A stretch of DNA of 64,000 nt from Doryteuthis pealeii. Taxonomy: Eukaryota > Mollusca > Cephalopoda > Myopsida > Loliginidae. The notes beneath the pieces are model-generated. The model did not search any database, had not been told where the DNA came from, and worked only from the letters and a program-made list of their open reading frames with translations. Numbering within the stretch: the stretch's first letter is position 1; each line of letters starts with the position of its first letter. The stretch is from NCBI GenBank assembly GCA_023376005.1, contig CM042151.1:79766917-79830916 (forward strand). The letters run 5' to 3'. Made by a program: the position numbers and the translations under genes. Positions 31,030 through 43,104 of this stretch are shown here, piece by piece.

Positions 31030-31600
31030 TTTATGATGTGGTGAGCCAGAAGTTCATACTTCGACAGACAGAGGTCGAATGACAAAAATAAATAGTTTGC
31101 CCATGTGGACTGCGCACCTTAGTAAAAATAAAAATTTAAAATAAAATTCGTAAAATTCAACCAATCAGAGGCGTTCCCGCCTAATAAGAAAATTTATCAA
31201 ATAGAGCCCTTTTGGAGCCTATGCTGGACTATAAAAAAGCCAGCCTTTCGGATCCTAACCAGAAAGATCTCACTTGCCTAAGGGAATTCACGTCACCCTT
31301 TTAAGAACACTTCACACACATACTGAAGGTATCTATCTATCTCTCTCTTTGAATAACCTATGCTTTCGGAGATAAACCTTAGATTCATTCAACTTATGCC
31401 TGACTGCTTTTGAGTTGACTTTAAACTTTCACCTTTTCTTTCTCACTTTTGAACTGTGAAATACCAGCTTACATTTTACATTTGAACTTTAAAAAAAGAA
31501 CTTTTGGCGGAACCTGGCCCAGTATTCAATGCTATCTTTTTGTATACATTTTGTTAATACAATTTTGCTTGTTTAATCAAGAGTTTTGTCTTCTATGCCA
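31030..31600 (+). other. Possible LTR or promoter-like segment
   Basis: A strong TATA-like CTATAAAAAAG at about 31230 follows a relatively GC-richer stretch, and TGGCGGAACCTGG at 31505 resembles a primer-binding-site context after an LTR. TGTGGTGAGCC at 31036 could be the LTR start. No TSD, second LTR or gag-pol sequence was found, so this is a weak call. Confidence 0.25.
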
Positions 31601-31779
31601 TTGTGCTTGATTTATTTATGGTCTTTAAATGTTTGAACACTTTTATTGAATATTGACATCAAACTGCCCTACCTATCACCATAATGACATTAATACTTGC
31701 ACCCGGAGGGTGCATATATTTGCTAGTGTAAGTAAAGATTGATTGCTTAAATGATCAGGCATTTTCCTTCTTTAGTCAG

Positions 31780-31985
31780 AAAAAGCTCAATTGGTAGTGC
31801 ACCCACCAAGAAATCGGAGGGTTCCAAGATCAATACCAGTCCCCACAAACTCAGCGCATGAGTAGCACAGATTGGGTAATTTGATCCGTGCGGTAAAGCA
31901 TCTGGAAGCTGATGGTAGATGTGCTGCTCCACTTCAGTAAAAACAATCACCTTGGTCTAGCGATAGATAATGTTAATAGGCCATT
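31780..31985 (+). mobile_element. SINE-C copy with tRNA-like head
   Basis: tRNA-like head (AGCTCAATTGGTAGTGC A-box region, then GGGTTCCAAGATCAATACC B-box region), then the SINE-C body: AACTCAGCGCATGAGTAGC, TGATGGTAGATGTGCTGC, CTTGGTCTAGCGATAG. Confidence 0.75.
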
Positions 31986-32022
31986 CTGCCATCTTTACTT
32001 ACTTAATACAAGTATTAAAGTA

Positions 32023-32080
32023 AAAAGTAAAGTCGGCAGGGTTGCCTAATGTCAGTATCAGCCAGACAGCGAGGGAGTTT
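32023..32080 (-). mobile_element. SINE-C 3' fragment, inverted
   Basis: AAAGTAAAGTCGGCAGGG and GTATCAGCCAGACAGCGAGG are the complement of the 3' end of SINE-C. Only about 58 bases remain. Confidence 0.65.
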
Positions 32081-32691
32081 TGTTAATTATGACTTCACAA
32101 ATCTGCAACAGTATTTTGCAAAGTTATTACGTAGACAAGATAATGATAAAGTCAACAGGTAATGAAACACAACTCAAGGCTTTATACAAATGAAATATAC
32201 AATATGTAATGTGTGACATACAAAATGTGTGTGTGTGGTTTACAAATGTGTTATAAATTGTACAATTGTATAGTGTAGATGTAGGGGGTTTGCAAAAGAT
32301 TGGAAAAACTTATTTGTCTCTGGTAAGAAGTGTCTCTTGCTAGCTTGAGTAGTTTGACTTGTCATCGGCTCCTGTGGTAAGCTGGGTTCATTAAGCATGT
32401 CTGTTTATGGCGGCTGGTCACAGTGAAAGAGAAAGGTTGATGGTATCAACCCTTGAAATTTGGTGGCTAAACTAAACCTAGTAATGTGTGTTTTGATTGG
32501 TTGTCAACAATGGCCCTTAGCCAATCGCACAAGGTCTCTTATCAGGCAATGGCTAAAGGGCACAGTCTCTTCATTAGGCAATGGTCAAGGGTAGGTAACT
32601 GTGTAAGGTAATATTATTTCCTTTAGGAGTCTATCTATAACTTCATGTAAGCAATTAATTTGATCATATATATTCTGGTTATTTTAATGAT
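32081..32691. other. Intergenic, unidentified
   Basis: Moderate-GC sequence with a short internal near-repeat (GGCAATGGCTAAAGGGCACA at 32555 and GGCAATGGTCAAGGGTA at 32577). No gene or matched repeat elsewhere in the window. It may be part of another retroelement. Confidence 0.35.
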
Positions 32692-33036
32692 TGTAGCAAG
32701 ATCGAACGGCAAAACTCACAAACCTGTGATGAGCCAATAACCGTCCGTCGGTCGAAGAGACAGCGAGTGGCATGTTGTGTGTGTGGGCGGAAGCAGAAAT
32801 GTGACGAGTCCGAAGTGGGCACAAGACTAGTTGTGAAGGAGGTGAAATTGTGAGTGTCCTTGAGGCTGCGATTTGTAGTTGCAAGTCTCGTCGCTGGCGA
32901 GACGAGAGTTGTGACGTGTCTAGGCCAGACCGAGTATAAAAGGAGACGGTTGGACAGTGGCGAGGTGGAAACACGACAGACTTAGTTTGTCAAAATTCTT
33001 CTCAAGTGTTACGTTGTCTTTGGCAGAATCAATAAT
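32692..33036 (+). mobile_element. Probable partial LTR (U3-R) broken by SINE-A
   Basis: Starts TGTAGCAAG, is GC-rich compared with its surroundings, and has GAGTATAAAAGGAG at about 32932, a good TATA box about 240 bases from the start. SINE-A is inserted at 33037 (TSD AGAATCAATAAT), so the downstream part continues from 33651. The LTR 3' end and TSD could not be located. Confidence 0.4.
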
Positions 33037-33638
33037 CCGCCCTGTCCGCTGGGGCATTAGAATGCACCGACTGCACCTCTGCAGAGGGGTAAGACTCCCC
33101 CAATGGGGCCACCTGTTGGCCGTGGGTGGCGACCCGTGATGCTTAAGGATAGAGCCCAAGTGGATGAGCAATTCATGACATGCAATACTCCACTTTTGCC
33201 CTATCTTGGGCTAGACGGGCGGTCGGAGAGGCCCCCTCCGATCAATCGGCTGTTCACGTCAAGCCATAGCACCTATATGATTTTCCCAACCCTATTGCCC
33301 TTATGGCAAGCCCCAACCCCTTTTTATCATATGGGTGCTAGAAGGCGGTGGCTGCGGGTCTATATGTCCTGGGAATGACGTTAAATTCTATCTGATGGTG
33401 AGGTTCCAGTTTTGGAGGTTTGGGGAATGTGGAGCACCCCTTCATCACCATTGCTCCCTGGTCCACTCTGACCCAGAGTGGTAGTACCTGTTAGGGTTCC
33501 ATCTATGGGTTAAATAGAAAAATGTATTTATAAAAAAATTGTATTATCCATTAAGAATTGATTTATTTCAAAACTTTATCGGCATTAAGTGACCCGCTGA
33601 GGTTGATGTGCCGTAAAACACAAACAAACAAACAAACA
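33037..33638 (+). mobile_element. SINE-A copy, full length, 12-bp TSD
   Basis: A 602-bp copy with a perfect TSD AGAATCAATAAT at 33025-33036 and 33639-33650. It starts CCGCCCTGTCCGCTGGGG and ends GGTTGATGTGCCGTAAAAC plus AAAC repeats. It is a good reference copy for the family: it shows the whole element with no tRNA-like head. Confidence 0.92.
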
Positions 33639-33650
33639 AGAATCAATAAT

Positions 33651-34044
33651 AGATAAATGATATTAATTAATTGTACACTTGTTCCTAAATCTTCTGTCCA
33701 TTATTATCCTGCAACACCGTCTGTTTAAAAATGAGACTGTCCAAATCATCCAAGATGCAATGCAAAAATATAAATCCAATTTATCTGGTGTCACTTAATC
33801 ACAGAGTTCTTATTTGCCCCATTTTATTTCCCCCTATCTTAAAAATGAATTATTCCAAATGGTCTTCCATTGCTTCAATGACCAGCATATAATTAAAATG
33901 AGCTGAAAAAAGAAGTTACAGATATTTTCTGAAATGTTTTTTTATGACTTTTTGTCGCAAATTAATGTAGATATTTTAAATGCCTCCCCACAGAATTTTA
34001 TCGGCAAATCAATGTAAATATTTTACAAACTTCCTTATAAGAAA
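33651..34044. other. Intergenic
   Basis: May include the end of the interrupted LTR-like segment. No gene recognised. Confidence 0.35.
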
Positions 34045-34215
34045 GAGTTTAACAGGTTTGAATTCAGACTTTTCCTTCTCCAAGATGGGTTGCCTTATCA
34101 AGGTTACAGAGTCCAGTCTTCCCTACTATCTACTGACAGCTGGAGTGAGAATAGTTGGATGCATACCTTTCCCAAGGGTTTTAGTGCTATGTAAAATGTA
34201 AGCAGTCTTATCTGA
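34045..34215 (-). mobile_element. SINE-B copy, partial
   Basis: Minus-strand body and 3' end: GACTTTTCCTTCTCCAAGAT, GACAGCTGGAGTGAGAATAG, CTTTCCCAAGGGTTTTAGTG. The tRNA-like head is missing or very decayed. Confidence 0.65.
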
Positions 34216-34265
34216 ATTCAGTACACTGTGTCAATTTCCTATAAAAATAAACATTATACCATAAT

Positions 34266-34627
34266 TGTAAATGCAAGATAATTATCTCCCTTGTTTTGTT
34301 TGGCCATCCTATTGCGTGGGTACAAGCACCGTTTGACACCGGTAAAAGTCATATGTGCGTGTGGCGCTAGTTTTAAAGTCTTTTAGCAAGCAGGAACTGA
34401 GGAGACAAGAAGGTTAGTGTCAGCACAGAGCTTTTCCTCCTTTTCTCAATTTTTATTAGTCTGTATTAGAGAAACTACATAGTCCTTTATATTCTATTGT
34501 AGTTTCACATTGAAGACCAGTTGTGAGACAGGAGGATAAGTGACAACTCCTGTATTTATCTGAATAAAAGTGTCTTCACCAGTTGACTCTGTCATTACTC
34601 ATTCCTTGCCTGGGTGTTGCCGTCACA
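34266..34627 (+). mobile_element. Solo LTR, family L2, 5-bp TSD
   Basis: A 362-bp element begins TGTAAATGCAAG and ends GTTGCCGTCACA, with a perfect 5-bp TSD ATAAT at 34261-34265 and 34628-34632. It contains GAATAAAAG (a polyadenylation-type signal) about 65 bases before the end, supporting plus orientation. No gag-pol sequence is nearby, so it is a solo LTR. TG/CA ends and a 5-bp TSD are the usual signature of LTR retrotransposon integration. Confidence 0.85.
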
Positions 34628-34693
34628 ATAATAATAATCTTCTATCATAATATAACACCTACGACAGGCCGGGGGCTATTGCACGTCTTTTCT

Positions 34694-35240
34694 GCATCTC
34701 TCTGCATTCACTGCACTGCTCTCTCTGGCCATTATCTCGTGTTGTCTGCTAGCTACATTTAGGACCTCTACACATTATGATTGTGATAAAGCACCCCGAT
34801 GGACCCCCTTACCCTGCATCTCTCTGCATTTCACTGCACTGCTCTCTCTGGCCATTATCTCGTGTTGTCTGCTAGCTACATTTAGGACCTCTACACATTA
34901 TGATTGTGATAAAGCACCCCGATGGTGTTGGAAATTGGGTTATCTGCCCACCCAGAAGTCTGGACAATAGGGCATAGAGAGCATAGAACCTGAATCAGCA
35001 GAACCAATACTGCAGGCACTAGCAGAAGAACACGCTAGAGAAGAAATCACAACAGCAGACCGCCAGTAGAAATTCTCTGGCAAACACTTAAGACACTTGC
35101 ACAAGAATTATACACACTTTATAACTAACCCTCAAATAAAACTGTTAACCCTTTATAAACTTTATAATTTGCCTTGTCTCCTTCCTTTACGACTGAGATA
35201 CTAATTCACCCCAGTATTTCTGTTAATGGACCCCCTTACC
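34694..35240 (+). repeat. 122-bp tandem duplication, second copy interrupted
   Basis: Unit 1 (34694-34815) and unit 2 (from 34816) share GCATCTCTCTGCATT, CTGCACTGCTCTCTCTGGCC and GATAAAGCACCCCGATGG almost perfectly. Unit 2 is split after CCCGATGG at 34925 and resumes at 35230 with ACCCCCTTACC. Confidence 0.9.
34926..35225 (+). mobile_element. 300-bp LTR-like insertion
   Basis: It interrupts the second tandem unit and is flanked by ATGG at 34922-34925 and 35226-35229. It begins TGTTGGAAATTG and ends TTTCTGTTA; the expected CA end is absent or mutated. It contains CAAATAAAACTG, a possible polyadenylation signal. Size and ends suggest a solo LTR, but no second copy is in the window. Confidence 0.55.
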
Positions 35241-35833
35241 GTAAGGCATACAATCAATAAACCAAGAAAGAAAGAGCGGAACAAACAACAAAGACAAAGT
35301 CAGGTGAATATTGAAACTGGCAAGAGAGGTACACAACTTGCATTCACTACTCATCAGCCAGTCCCATCTGCTACTATCTCCACTTCTATCATATCTCTGT
35401 CGACAGAGAGGGGAGCAACTCCCTCTCTATCCGGTCAAGACCTCTGCTTAGGTTGTCTTCTCAGCTACCAGTCTGAGGGTCTGTCTCGTCCACTGCCCAG
35501 GAACTAACTGCTCTCACTGGCCTCCAACAACTAACTGACTAACTTTAAATAATTTCCCAGCACCTTTCAATTCTCACTATCAAATCTCGTCCACACAAGA
35601 TTTCCACCCCCACCCCCCCCTCCGCGTGATTTCAGTTTTCTTTGTGTTTAACTTGGTCGAACTTTATTGCTGATGTGACATCCAGATGACTTCCAATCTG
35701 CCCAAAAAACTAGACTTTTTGTCTGGCTAATAATCCCTTATCACCCCTTTTATCTTTATTTCACTCCCTCTAGTTATAATGGCCTTTTCTTCTGACTGAG
35801 CATTCACATACCTTACTTATACTTATAATACAT

Positions 35834-35836
<3 letters not shown>
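35241..35836. other. Intergenic
   Basis: No recognisable gene. A plus-strand open frame of 93 codons at 35226-35507 (Ser/Thr-rich) shows no known motif and starts inside the LTR-like flank. Treated as chance. Confidence 0.4.
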
Positions 35837-35880
<44 letters not shown>

Positions 35881-36115
35881 AATGCCCACGTTGGTGAATA
35901 TTGTAACGTCTTTCGTTTTTTGCAGTATTAAGGTTTTTTTTGTTTTGTAAACTCATTTTGACTTTCCTCTCCGACCCAAACAACTACGGGAGTGAATGAG
36001 CTCTGATGATGATTTTTGTAAAATCGAAATATTGATCAGTATCAGCTATGATTATATTATAAATTGTTTTCTTCTTTAACAGCATTGTGTGATGTTTTCA
36101 TTCCACCTTTTCTTA

Positions 36116-36160
<45 letters not shown>

Positions 36161-36500
36161 GATCCACACTGAATACTAATTACTACTGGTCTTACTACTA
36201 CATATTAAATCTACACACACGCACATATTTATACATATCTGTGGTTTGTCTTGCTACTTATTCCTATAGCCCACTATACAGTTATATATAATAATATATA
36301 TGATTAATATATGTATATAATTATATGTATTATATATGTAATTCATTATGTAATATATGTATATAATGTATTATGTATTATATGTATTATAATCTATTAA
36401 TATATTTTATTATATATGTATTATAATGTATTAATATATGTATATATGTATATAATAATATATATGATCAATATATGTAAAACAATATATAGTAATCCCA
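35837..36500. repeat. CA/TA microsatellites and AT-rich low complexity
   Basis: (CA)n(TA)n at about 35837-35880, (TA)n at about 36119-36156, and an irregular TATATGTATATAAT-type stretch at about 36285-36490. At about 35995-36035 a CTGATGATGATTTTTGTAAA / AATCGAAATATTGATC segment resembles the widespread 3'-UTR signature of retroelements seen at 48.6 kb, but this is weak. Confidence 0.75.
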
Positions 36501-36654
36501 CTATACAGTTATATACACACACACTTGCATGCACAGATGCACTCTGCACCCATGCATTGTGCCACAATAAAGAAATTTATGAATGCAGACTAGTAGATCC
36601 ACCCCTTATGGATCCCTATGCTTTTATTTACCCTGACAAAATTTTGTTCACCAC

Positions 36655-37125
36655 CAAGTGTCTATGACCCATGATACTTAAGGATGGAACCCTGGTATCT
36701 GAGCAGTCCATGACATGCAACACTCCACTTTGGCCCTTAATTAGGCTAAACAGGCAGTTGGAGAGACCGCCTCTGATCAATTGGCTGGTCAGGTCAATCC
36801 CTTGCACTTATATGATTGTCCCAACCCTATTGTCTTTATATTATATTTGCTCGAAAGTGGTAGCTGAGAATCTTTATTCTCTAGGTATGACTCTGTCTGA
36901 TGGTGAATTTCCAATTCTAAAACTTGGGGGAATGTGGAGCACCCTTCATCACAATTACTTCCATGTTCACTCTGACCCGGAATGGTAGTAACTTTTAGGA
37001 TCCCATCAATGGGTTAAATACAAAAATGTTTGTAAAAAAATGTTTCTAAAAAAATGTTTTTAGAAATTTAGGTTTTAAAAAATTGGGTACTCATGAAAAA
37101 TGAATTAAATAAAATGTCTTTGGCA
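36655..37125 (+). mobile_element. SINE-A copy, 5' truncated
   Basis: Begins near CCCATGATACTTAAGGATGG and continues through CCACTTTGGCCC and CACTCTGACCCGGAATGG to CCCATCAATGGGTTAAATA. The tail is lost. From about 36853 onward it is duplicated after the assembly gap at 42692. Confidence 0.75.
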
Positions 37126-37265
37126 TAAAATGTTACATACTCTATGCGGTTGCATAAGATTATTGTCAATCCCCTGTAATTCTGAGGGGATTACCCTTTT
37201 CATACCATGGCCAAGTCCTTCCATGGAAAATTACAGAAGTCCGCCAAAATACGTGATGTCACGTG
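37126..37265 (+). other. Left junction of satellite array 1
   Basis: Unique sequence (CTATGCGGTTGCATAAG, CATGGCCAAGTCCTTCC, ATACGTGATGTCACGTGG with an ACGTGATGTCACGT near-palindrome) entering the array. It is repeated at 42975-43105 before array 2, with small indels. Confidence 0.8.
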
Positions 37266-40200
37266 GGATTTCCCATCAAATACAAATACTTTTAAAACAG
37301 TTCTATATATAGGATCATGACCAAGCTGAAATTAATCAGCTTTGTTGATTTCCCATCAAATACAAATACTTTTTGAAACAGTTCTATATATAGGATCATA
37401 ACCAAGCTGAAATTAATCAGCTTTGTTGATTTCCCATCAAATACAAATACTTTTTAAAACAGTTCTATAGATAGGATCATAACCAAGCTGAAATTAATCA
37501 GCTTGTTGATTTCCCATCAAATACAAATACTTTTAAAACAGTTCTATAGATAGGATCATAACCAAGCTGAAATTAATCAGCTTTGCTGATTTCCCATCAA
37601 AATACAAATACTTTTAAACAGTTCTATAGATAGGATAACCAAGCTGAAATTAATCAGCTTTGTTGATTTCCATCAAATACAAATACTTTTAAAACAGTTC
37701 TATATATAGGATCATAACCAAGCTGAAATTAATCAGCTTTGTTGATTTCCATCAAATACAAATACTTTTAAAACAGTTCTATAGATAGGATCATAACCAA
37801 GCTGAAATTAATCAGCTTTGTTGATTTCCCATCAAATACAAATACTTTTGAAACAGTTCTATATAGGATCATAACCAAGCTGAAATTAATCAGCTTTGTT
37901 GATTTCCCATCAAATACAAATACTTTTAAAACAGTTCTATAGATAGGAATCATAACCAAGCTGAAATTAATCAGCTTTGTTTTTTCCATCAAATACAAAT
38001 ACTTTTAAAACAGTTCTATAGATAGGATCATAACAAGCTGAAATTAATCAGCTTTGTTGATTTCCCATCAAATACAAATACTTTTAAACAGTTCTATATA
38101 TAGGATCATAACCAGCTGAAATTAATCAGCTTTGTTGATTTCCCATCAAATACAAATACTTTTAAAACAGTTCTATATATATCATAACCAAGCTGAAATT
38201 AATCAGCTTTTGTTGATTTCCCATCAAATACAAATACTTTAAAACAGTTCTATATATAGGATCATAACCAAGCTGAAATTAATCAGCTTTGTTGATTTCC
38301 CATCAAATACAAATACTTTTAAAACAGTTCTATATATAGGATCATAACCAAGCTGAAATTAATCAGCTTTGTTGATTTCCCATCAAATACAAATACTTTT
38401 AAAACAGTTCTATAGATAGGATCATAACCAAGCTGAAATTATCAGCTTTGTTGATTTCCCATCAAATACAAATACTTTTAAAACAGTTCTATATATAGGA
38501 TCATAACCAAGCTGAAATTAATCAGCTTTGTTGATTTCCCATCAAATACAAATACTTTTAAAACAGTTCTATAGATAGGATCATAACCAAGCTGAAATTA
38601 ATCAGCTTTGTTGATTTCCCATCAAATACAAATACTTTTAAAACAGTTCTATAGATAGGATCATAACCAAGCTGAAATTAATCAGCTTTGTTGATTTCCC
38701 ATCAAATACAAATACTTTTAAAAACAGTTCTATAGATAGGATCATAACCAAGCTGAAATTAATCAGCTTTGTTGATTTCCCATCAAATAAAATACTTTTA
38801 AACAGTTCTATATATAGGATCATAACCAAGCTGAAATTAATCAGCTTTGTTGATTTCCCATCAATACAAATACTTTTAAAACAGTTCTATAGATAGGATC
38901 ATAACCAAGCTGAAATTAATCAGCTTTGTTGATTTCCCATCAAATACAATACTTTTAAAAACAGTTCTATAGATAGGATCATAACCAAGCTGAATTAATC
39001 AGCTTTGTTGATTTCCCATCAAATACAAATCTTTTAAAACAGTTCTATATATAGGATCATAACCAAGCTGAAATTAATCAGCTTTGTTGATTTCCCATCA
39101 AATACAAATACTTTTAAAACAGTTCTATAGATAGGATCATAACCAAGCTGAAATTAATCAGCTTTGTTGATTTCCCATCAAATACAAATACTTTTAAAAC
39201 AGTTCTATAGATAGGATCATAACCAAGCTGAAATTAATCAGCTTTGTTGATTTCCCATCAAATACAAATACTTTTAAAACAGTTCTATAGATAGGATCAT
39301 AACCAAGCTGAAATTAATCAGCTTTGTTGATTTCCCATCAAATACAAATACTTTTGAAACAGTTCTATAGATAGGATCATAACCAAGCTGAAATTAATCA
39401 GCTTTGTTGATTTCCATCAAATACAAATACTTTTGAAACAGTTCTATAGATAGGATCATAACCAAGCTGAAATTAAACAGCTTTGTTGATTTCCCATCAA
39501 ATACAAATACTTTTAAAACAGTTCTATAGATAGGATCATAACCAAGCTGAAATTAATCAGCTTTGTTGATTTCCCATCAAATACAAATACTTTTAAAACA
39601 GTTCTATAGATAGGATCATAACCAAGCTGAAATTAATCAGCTTTGTTGATTCCCATCAAATACAAATACTTTTAAAACAGTTCATAGATAGGATCATAAC
39701 CAAGCTGAAATTAATCAGCTTGTTGATTTCCCATCAAATACAAATACTTTTAAAACAGTTCTATAGATAGGATCATAACCAAGCTGAAATTAATCAGCTT
39801 TGTTGATTTCCCATCAAATACAAATACTTTTGAAACAGTTCTATAGATAGGATCATAACCAAGCTGAAATTAATCAGCTTTGTTGATTTCCCATCAAATA
39901 CAAATACTTTTGAAACAGTTCTATAGATAGGATCATAACCAAGCTGAAATTAATCAGCTTTGTTGATTCCCATCAAATACAAATACTTTTTAAAACAGTT
40001 CTATAGATAGGATCATAACCAAGCTGAAATTAATCAGCTTTGTTGATTTCCCATCAAAATACAAATACTTTTAACAGTTCTATAGATAGGATCATAACCA
40101 AGCTGAAATTAATCAGTTTGTTGATTCCCATCAAATACAAATACTTTTGAAACAGTTCTATAGATAGGATCATAACCAAGCTGAAATTAATCAGCTTTGT

Positions 40201-41945
40201 TGATTTCCCATCAAATACAAATACTTTTGAAACAGTTCTATAGATAGGATCATAACCAAGCTGAAATTAATCAGCTTTGTTGATTTCCCATCAAATACAA
40301 ATACTTTTAAAACAGTTCTATAGATAGGATCATAACCAAGCTGAAATTAATCAGCTTTGTTGATTTCCCATCAAATACAAATACTTTTGAAACAGTTCTA
40401 TAGATAGGATCATAACCAAGCTGAAATTAATCAGCTTTGTTGATTTCCATCAAATACAAATACTTTTGAAACAGTTCTATAGATAGGATCATAACCAAGC
40501 TGAAATTAATCAGCTTTGTTGATTTCCCATCAAATACAAATACTTTTGAAACAGTTCTATAGATAGGATCATAACCAAGCTGAAATTAATCAGCTTTGTT
40601 GATTTCCCATCAAATACAAATACTTTTAAAACAGTTCTATAGATAGGATCATAACCAAGCTGAAATTAATCAGCTTTGTTGATTTCCCATCAAATACAAA
40701 TACTTTTGAAACAGTTCTATAGATAGGATCATAACCAAGCTGAAATTAATCAGCTTTGTTGATTTCCCATCAAATACAAATACTTTTAAAACAGTTCTAT
40801 AGATAGGATCATAACCAAGCTGAATTAATCAGCTTTGTTGATTTCCCATCAAATACAAATACTTTTAAAACAGTTCTATAGATAGGATCATAACCAAGCT
40901 GAAATTAATCAGCTTTGTTGATTTCCCATCAAATACAAATACTTTTGAAACAGTTCTATAGATAGGATCATAACCAAGCTGAAATTAATCAGCTTTGTTG
41001 ATTTCCCATCAAATACAAATACTTTTAAAACAGTTCTATAGATAGGATCATAACCAAGCTGAAATTAATCAGCTTTGTTGATTTCCCATCAAATACAAAT
41101 ACTTTTTAAAACAGTTCTATAGATAGGATCATAACCAAGCTGAAATTAATCAGCTTTGTTGATTTCCCATCAAATACAAATACTTTTAAAACAGTTCTAT
41201 AGATAGGATCATAACCAAGCTGAAATTAATCAGCTTTGTTGATTTTTCCCATCAATACAATACTTTTGAAACAGTTCTATAGATAGGATCATAACCAAGC
41301 TGAAATTAATCAGCTTTGTTGATTTCCATCAATACAAATACTTTTAAAACAGTTCTATAGATAGGATCATAACCAAGCTGAAATTAATCAGCTTTGTTGA
41401 TTTCCCATCAATACAAATACTTTTGAAACAGTTCTATAGATAGGATCATAACCAAGCTGAAATTAATCAGCTTTTGTTGATTTTCCCATCAAATACAAAT
41501 ACTTTTAAAAACAGTTCTAATAGATAGGATCATACCAAGCTGAAATTAATCAGCTTTGTTGATTTCCCATCAAATACAAATACTTTTTAAAACAGTTTCT
41601 ATAGACTAGGATCATAACCAAGCTGAAATTAACACTTTTGTTGATTTCCCATCAAAATACAATCTTTAAAACAGTTCTATAGAATAGCAATCAAACTAGA
41701 GCTGAAATTGAATCAGCTTTGATTGACTTTCCCCCATCAAAATACACAATACTTAAAATCGTTCTTATAAGATGGATCATAACCAACGCTTCGAAATTTA
41801 ATCAGCCTTTGTTGAGTTTCCCATCCAATACAAATACTTTTTAAAACAGTTCTATAGATTAGATCATAACCAAGCTGAAATTAATGCAGCTTTGGGTTGA
41901 TTTCCTCAATCAAATAGCAAATACTTTTATTAAAATCGTTCTATA
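37266..41945 (+). repeat. 80-bp satellite array 1, about 58 units
   Basis: The unit is exactly 80 bp where clean (AACCAAGCTG at 39061, 39141, and so on). Blocks: GATTTCCCATCAAATACAAA, TACTTTTAAAACAGTTCTAT, AGATAGGATCATAACCAAGC, TGAAATTAATCAGCTTTGTT. Each unit holds AAGCTGA-aattaa-TCAGCTT, a 7-bp stem and 6-base loop. Main variants are TTTTAAAAC versus TTTTGAAAC and TATAGATAGG versus TATATATAGG. Single-base indels are common, and units from about 41500 onward are badly scrambled, as in unpolished contig ends. Repeated open frames here are artefacts. Confidence 0.97.
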
Positions 41946-42573
41946 TATGGGCTCATTACAAAAGTATTATTAGTCCAGGTCAGTTGTGAAATAGGGTGAT
42001 TATAGAAAGTGAAGGGATACTACCACTTACTCCCAGATGTCTAGAAACATGAGCTTACTGCATCAGATTCAGTTTTTAGTGCTCATATCGAAGCTGACTT
42101 GATTTTCCACTCAATTTGGAATATTTTGAGTATGTTAGGGGCTGTCTCCACATTAATCATTCTTAATCTTTGATTTCCATCTGATCATTCGGATATTAAG
42201 TGAGTGATTTTTGTGCCAAAATGTAATCCTGTTTTACAAAATCATTTTATACTTAATGCCAAGTCAATGTCGGGTGTAAATTATTGTATTAAAGAATAGT
42301 TAATTGTAGCTATAATTGTTTTCCAAAAAATTATTAGTTATGTGAAACCATAAAACTGGTGGGTGCAACATAATAACTATTATACCATGATTATATCCAA
42401 ACATTACCCTGAAAGAATTTAGGGGGATCTGCTGAAGGGGTAAAAAGAGGGCTAAGGTAGAGTGAAAAATGTACAATGTTTGATATTAATCCATGGTTTT
42501 ATTGATAAGGATGTTAAGGGTGAAGGAACTACAACTGTATGGCCTACAGAGGCCTTTTGCTTTTCGGTTCAGG
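41946..42573 (+). other. Right flank of array 1, up to the gap
   Basis: Starts near AAAAGTATTATTAGTCCAGG and ends at CTTTTCGGTTCAGG against the Ns. The same sequence follows array 2 at 47712-48293, with many single-base length differences. No gene. Confidence 0.8.
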
Positions 42574-42673
42574 NNNNNNNNNNNNNNNNNNNNNNNNNNN
42601 NNNNNNNNNNNNNNNNNNNNNNNNNNNNNNNNNNNNNNNNNNNNNNNNNNNNNNNNNNNNNNNNNNNNNNNNN
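42574..42673. other. Assembly gap (100 N)
   Basis: Exactly 100 Ns, the conventional size for a gap of unknown length. Open frames reported across it are meaningless. The break falls at the point that, in the other copy (48.29 kb), is the loop of a ~35-bp-arm inverted repeat. Confidence 0.99.
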
Positions 42674-43104
42674 AAAAAAAGAGAGAGATCGCTCGGAAAG
42701 TGGTAGCTGAGAATCTTATTCTCTAGGTATGACCTGTCTGATGGTGAATTTCCCAATTCTAAAACTTGGGGGAATGTGGAGCACCCTTCATCACAATACT
42801 TCTCATGTTCACTCTGACCCGGAATGGGGTAGTAACTTTTAGGATCCCATCAATGGGTTAAATTACAAAAAATGTGTAAAAAATGTTTTCTAAAAAAATG
42901 TTTTTAGAATTTAGGTTTTAAAAATTGGGTACTCATGAAAAAATGAATTAAATAAATGTCTTTGGCATATAAATGTTACTACTCTATGCGGTTGCATAAG
43001 ATATTGTCAATCCCTTAATTCTGAGGGGATTACCTTTTCATCCATGGCCAAGTCCTTCCATGGAAAATTACAGAAGTCGCCAAAATACGTGAAATGTCAC
43101 GTGG
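42674..43104 (+). other. Repeat of 36853-37265 after the gap
   Basis: From 42692 (GCTCGGAAAGTGGTAGCTGA) the sequence repeats the SINE-A remnant and junction preceding array 1, with scattered one-base indels mostly in homopolymers. This supports an unresolved overlap between contig ends rather than a biological tandem duplication. Confidence 0.85.

Noticed and set aside
31030..31600. A protein-coding gene promoter at the TATA box near 31230
   Set aside because: No coding sequence follows within reach; a retroelement LTR fits at least as well, so only a low-confidence note was kept.
42462..42756. ORFs spanning the N gap
   Set aside because: They exist only because N codons are read as X.
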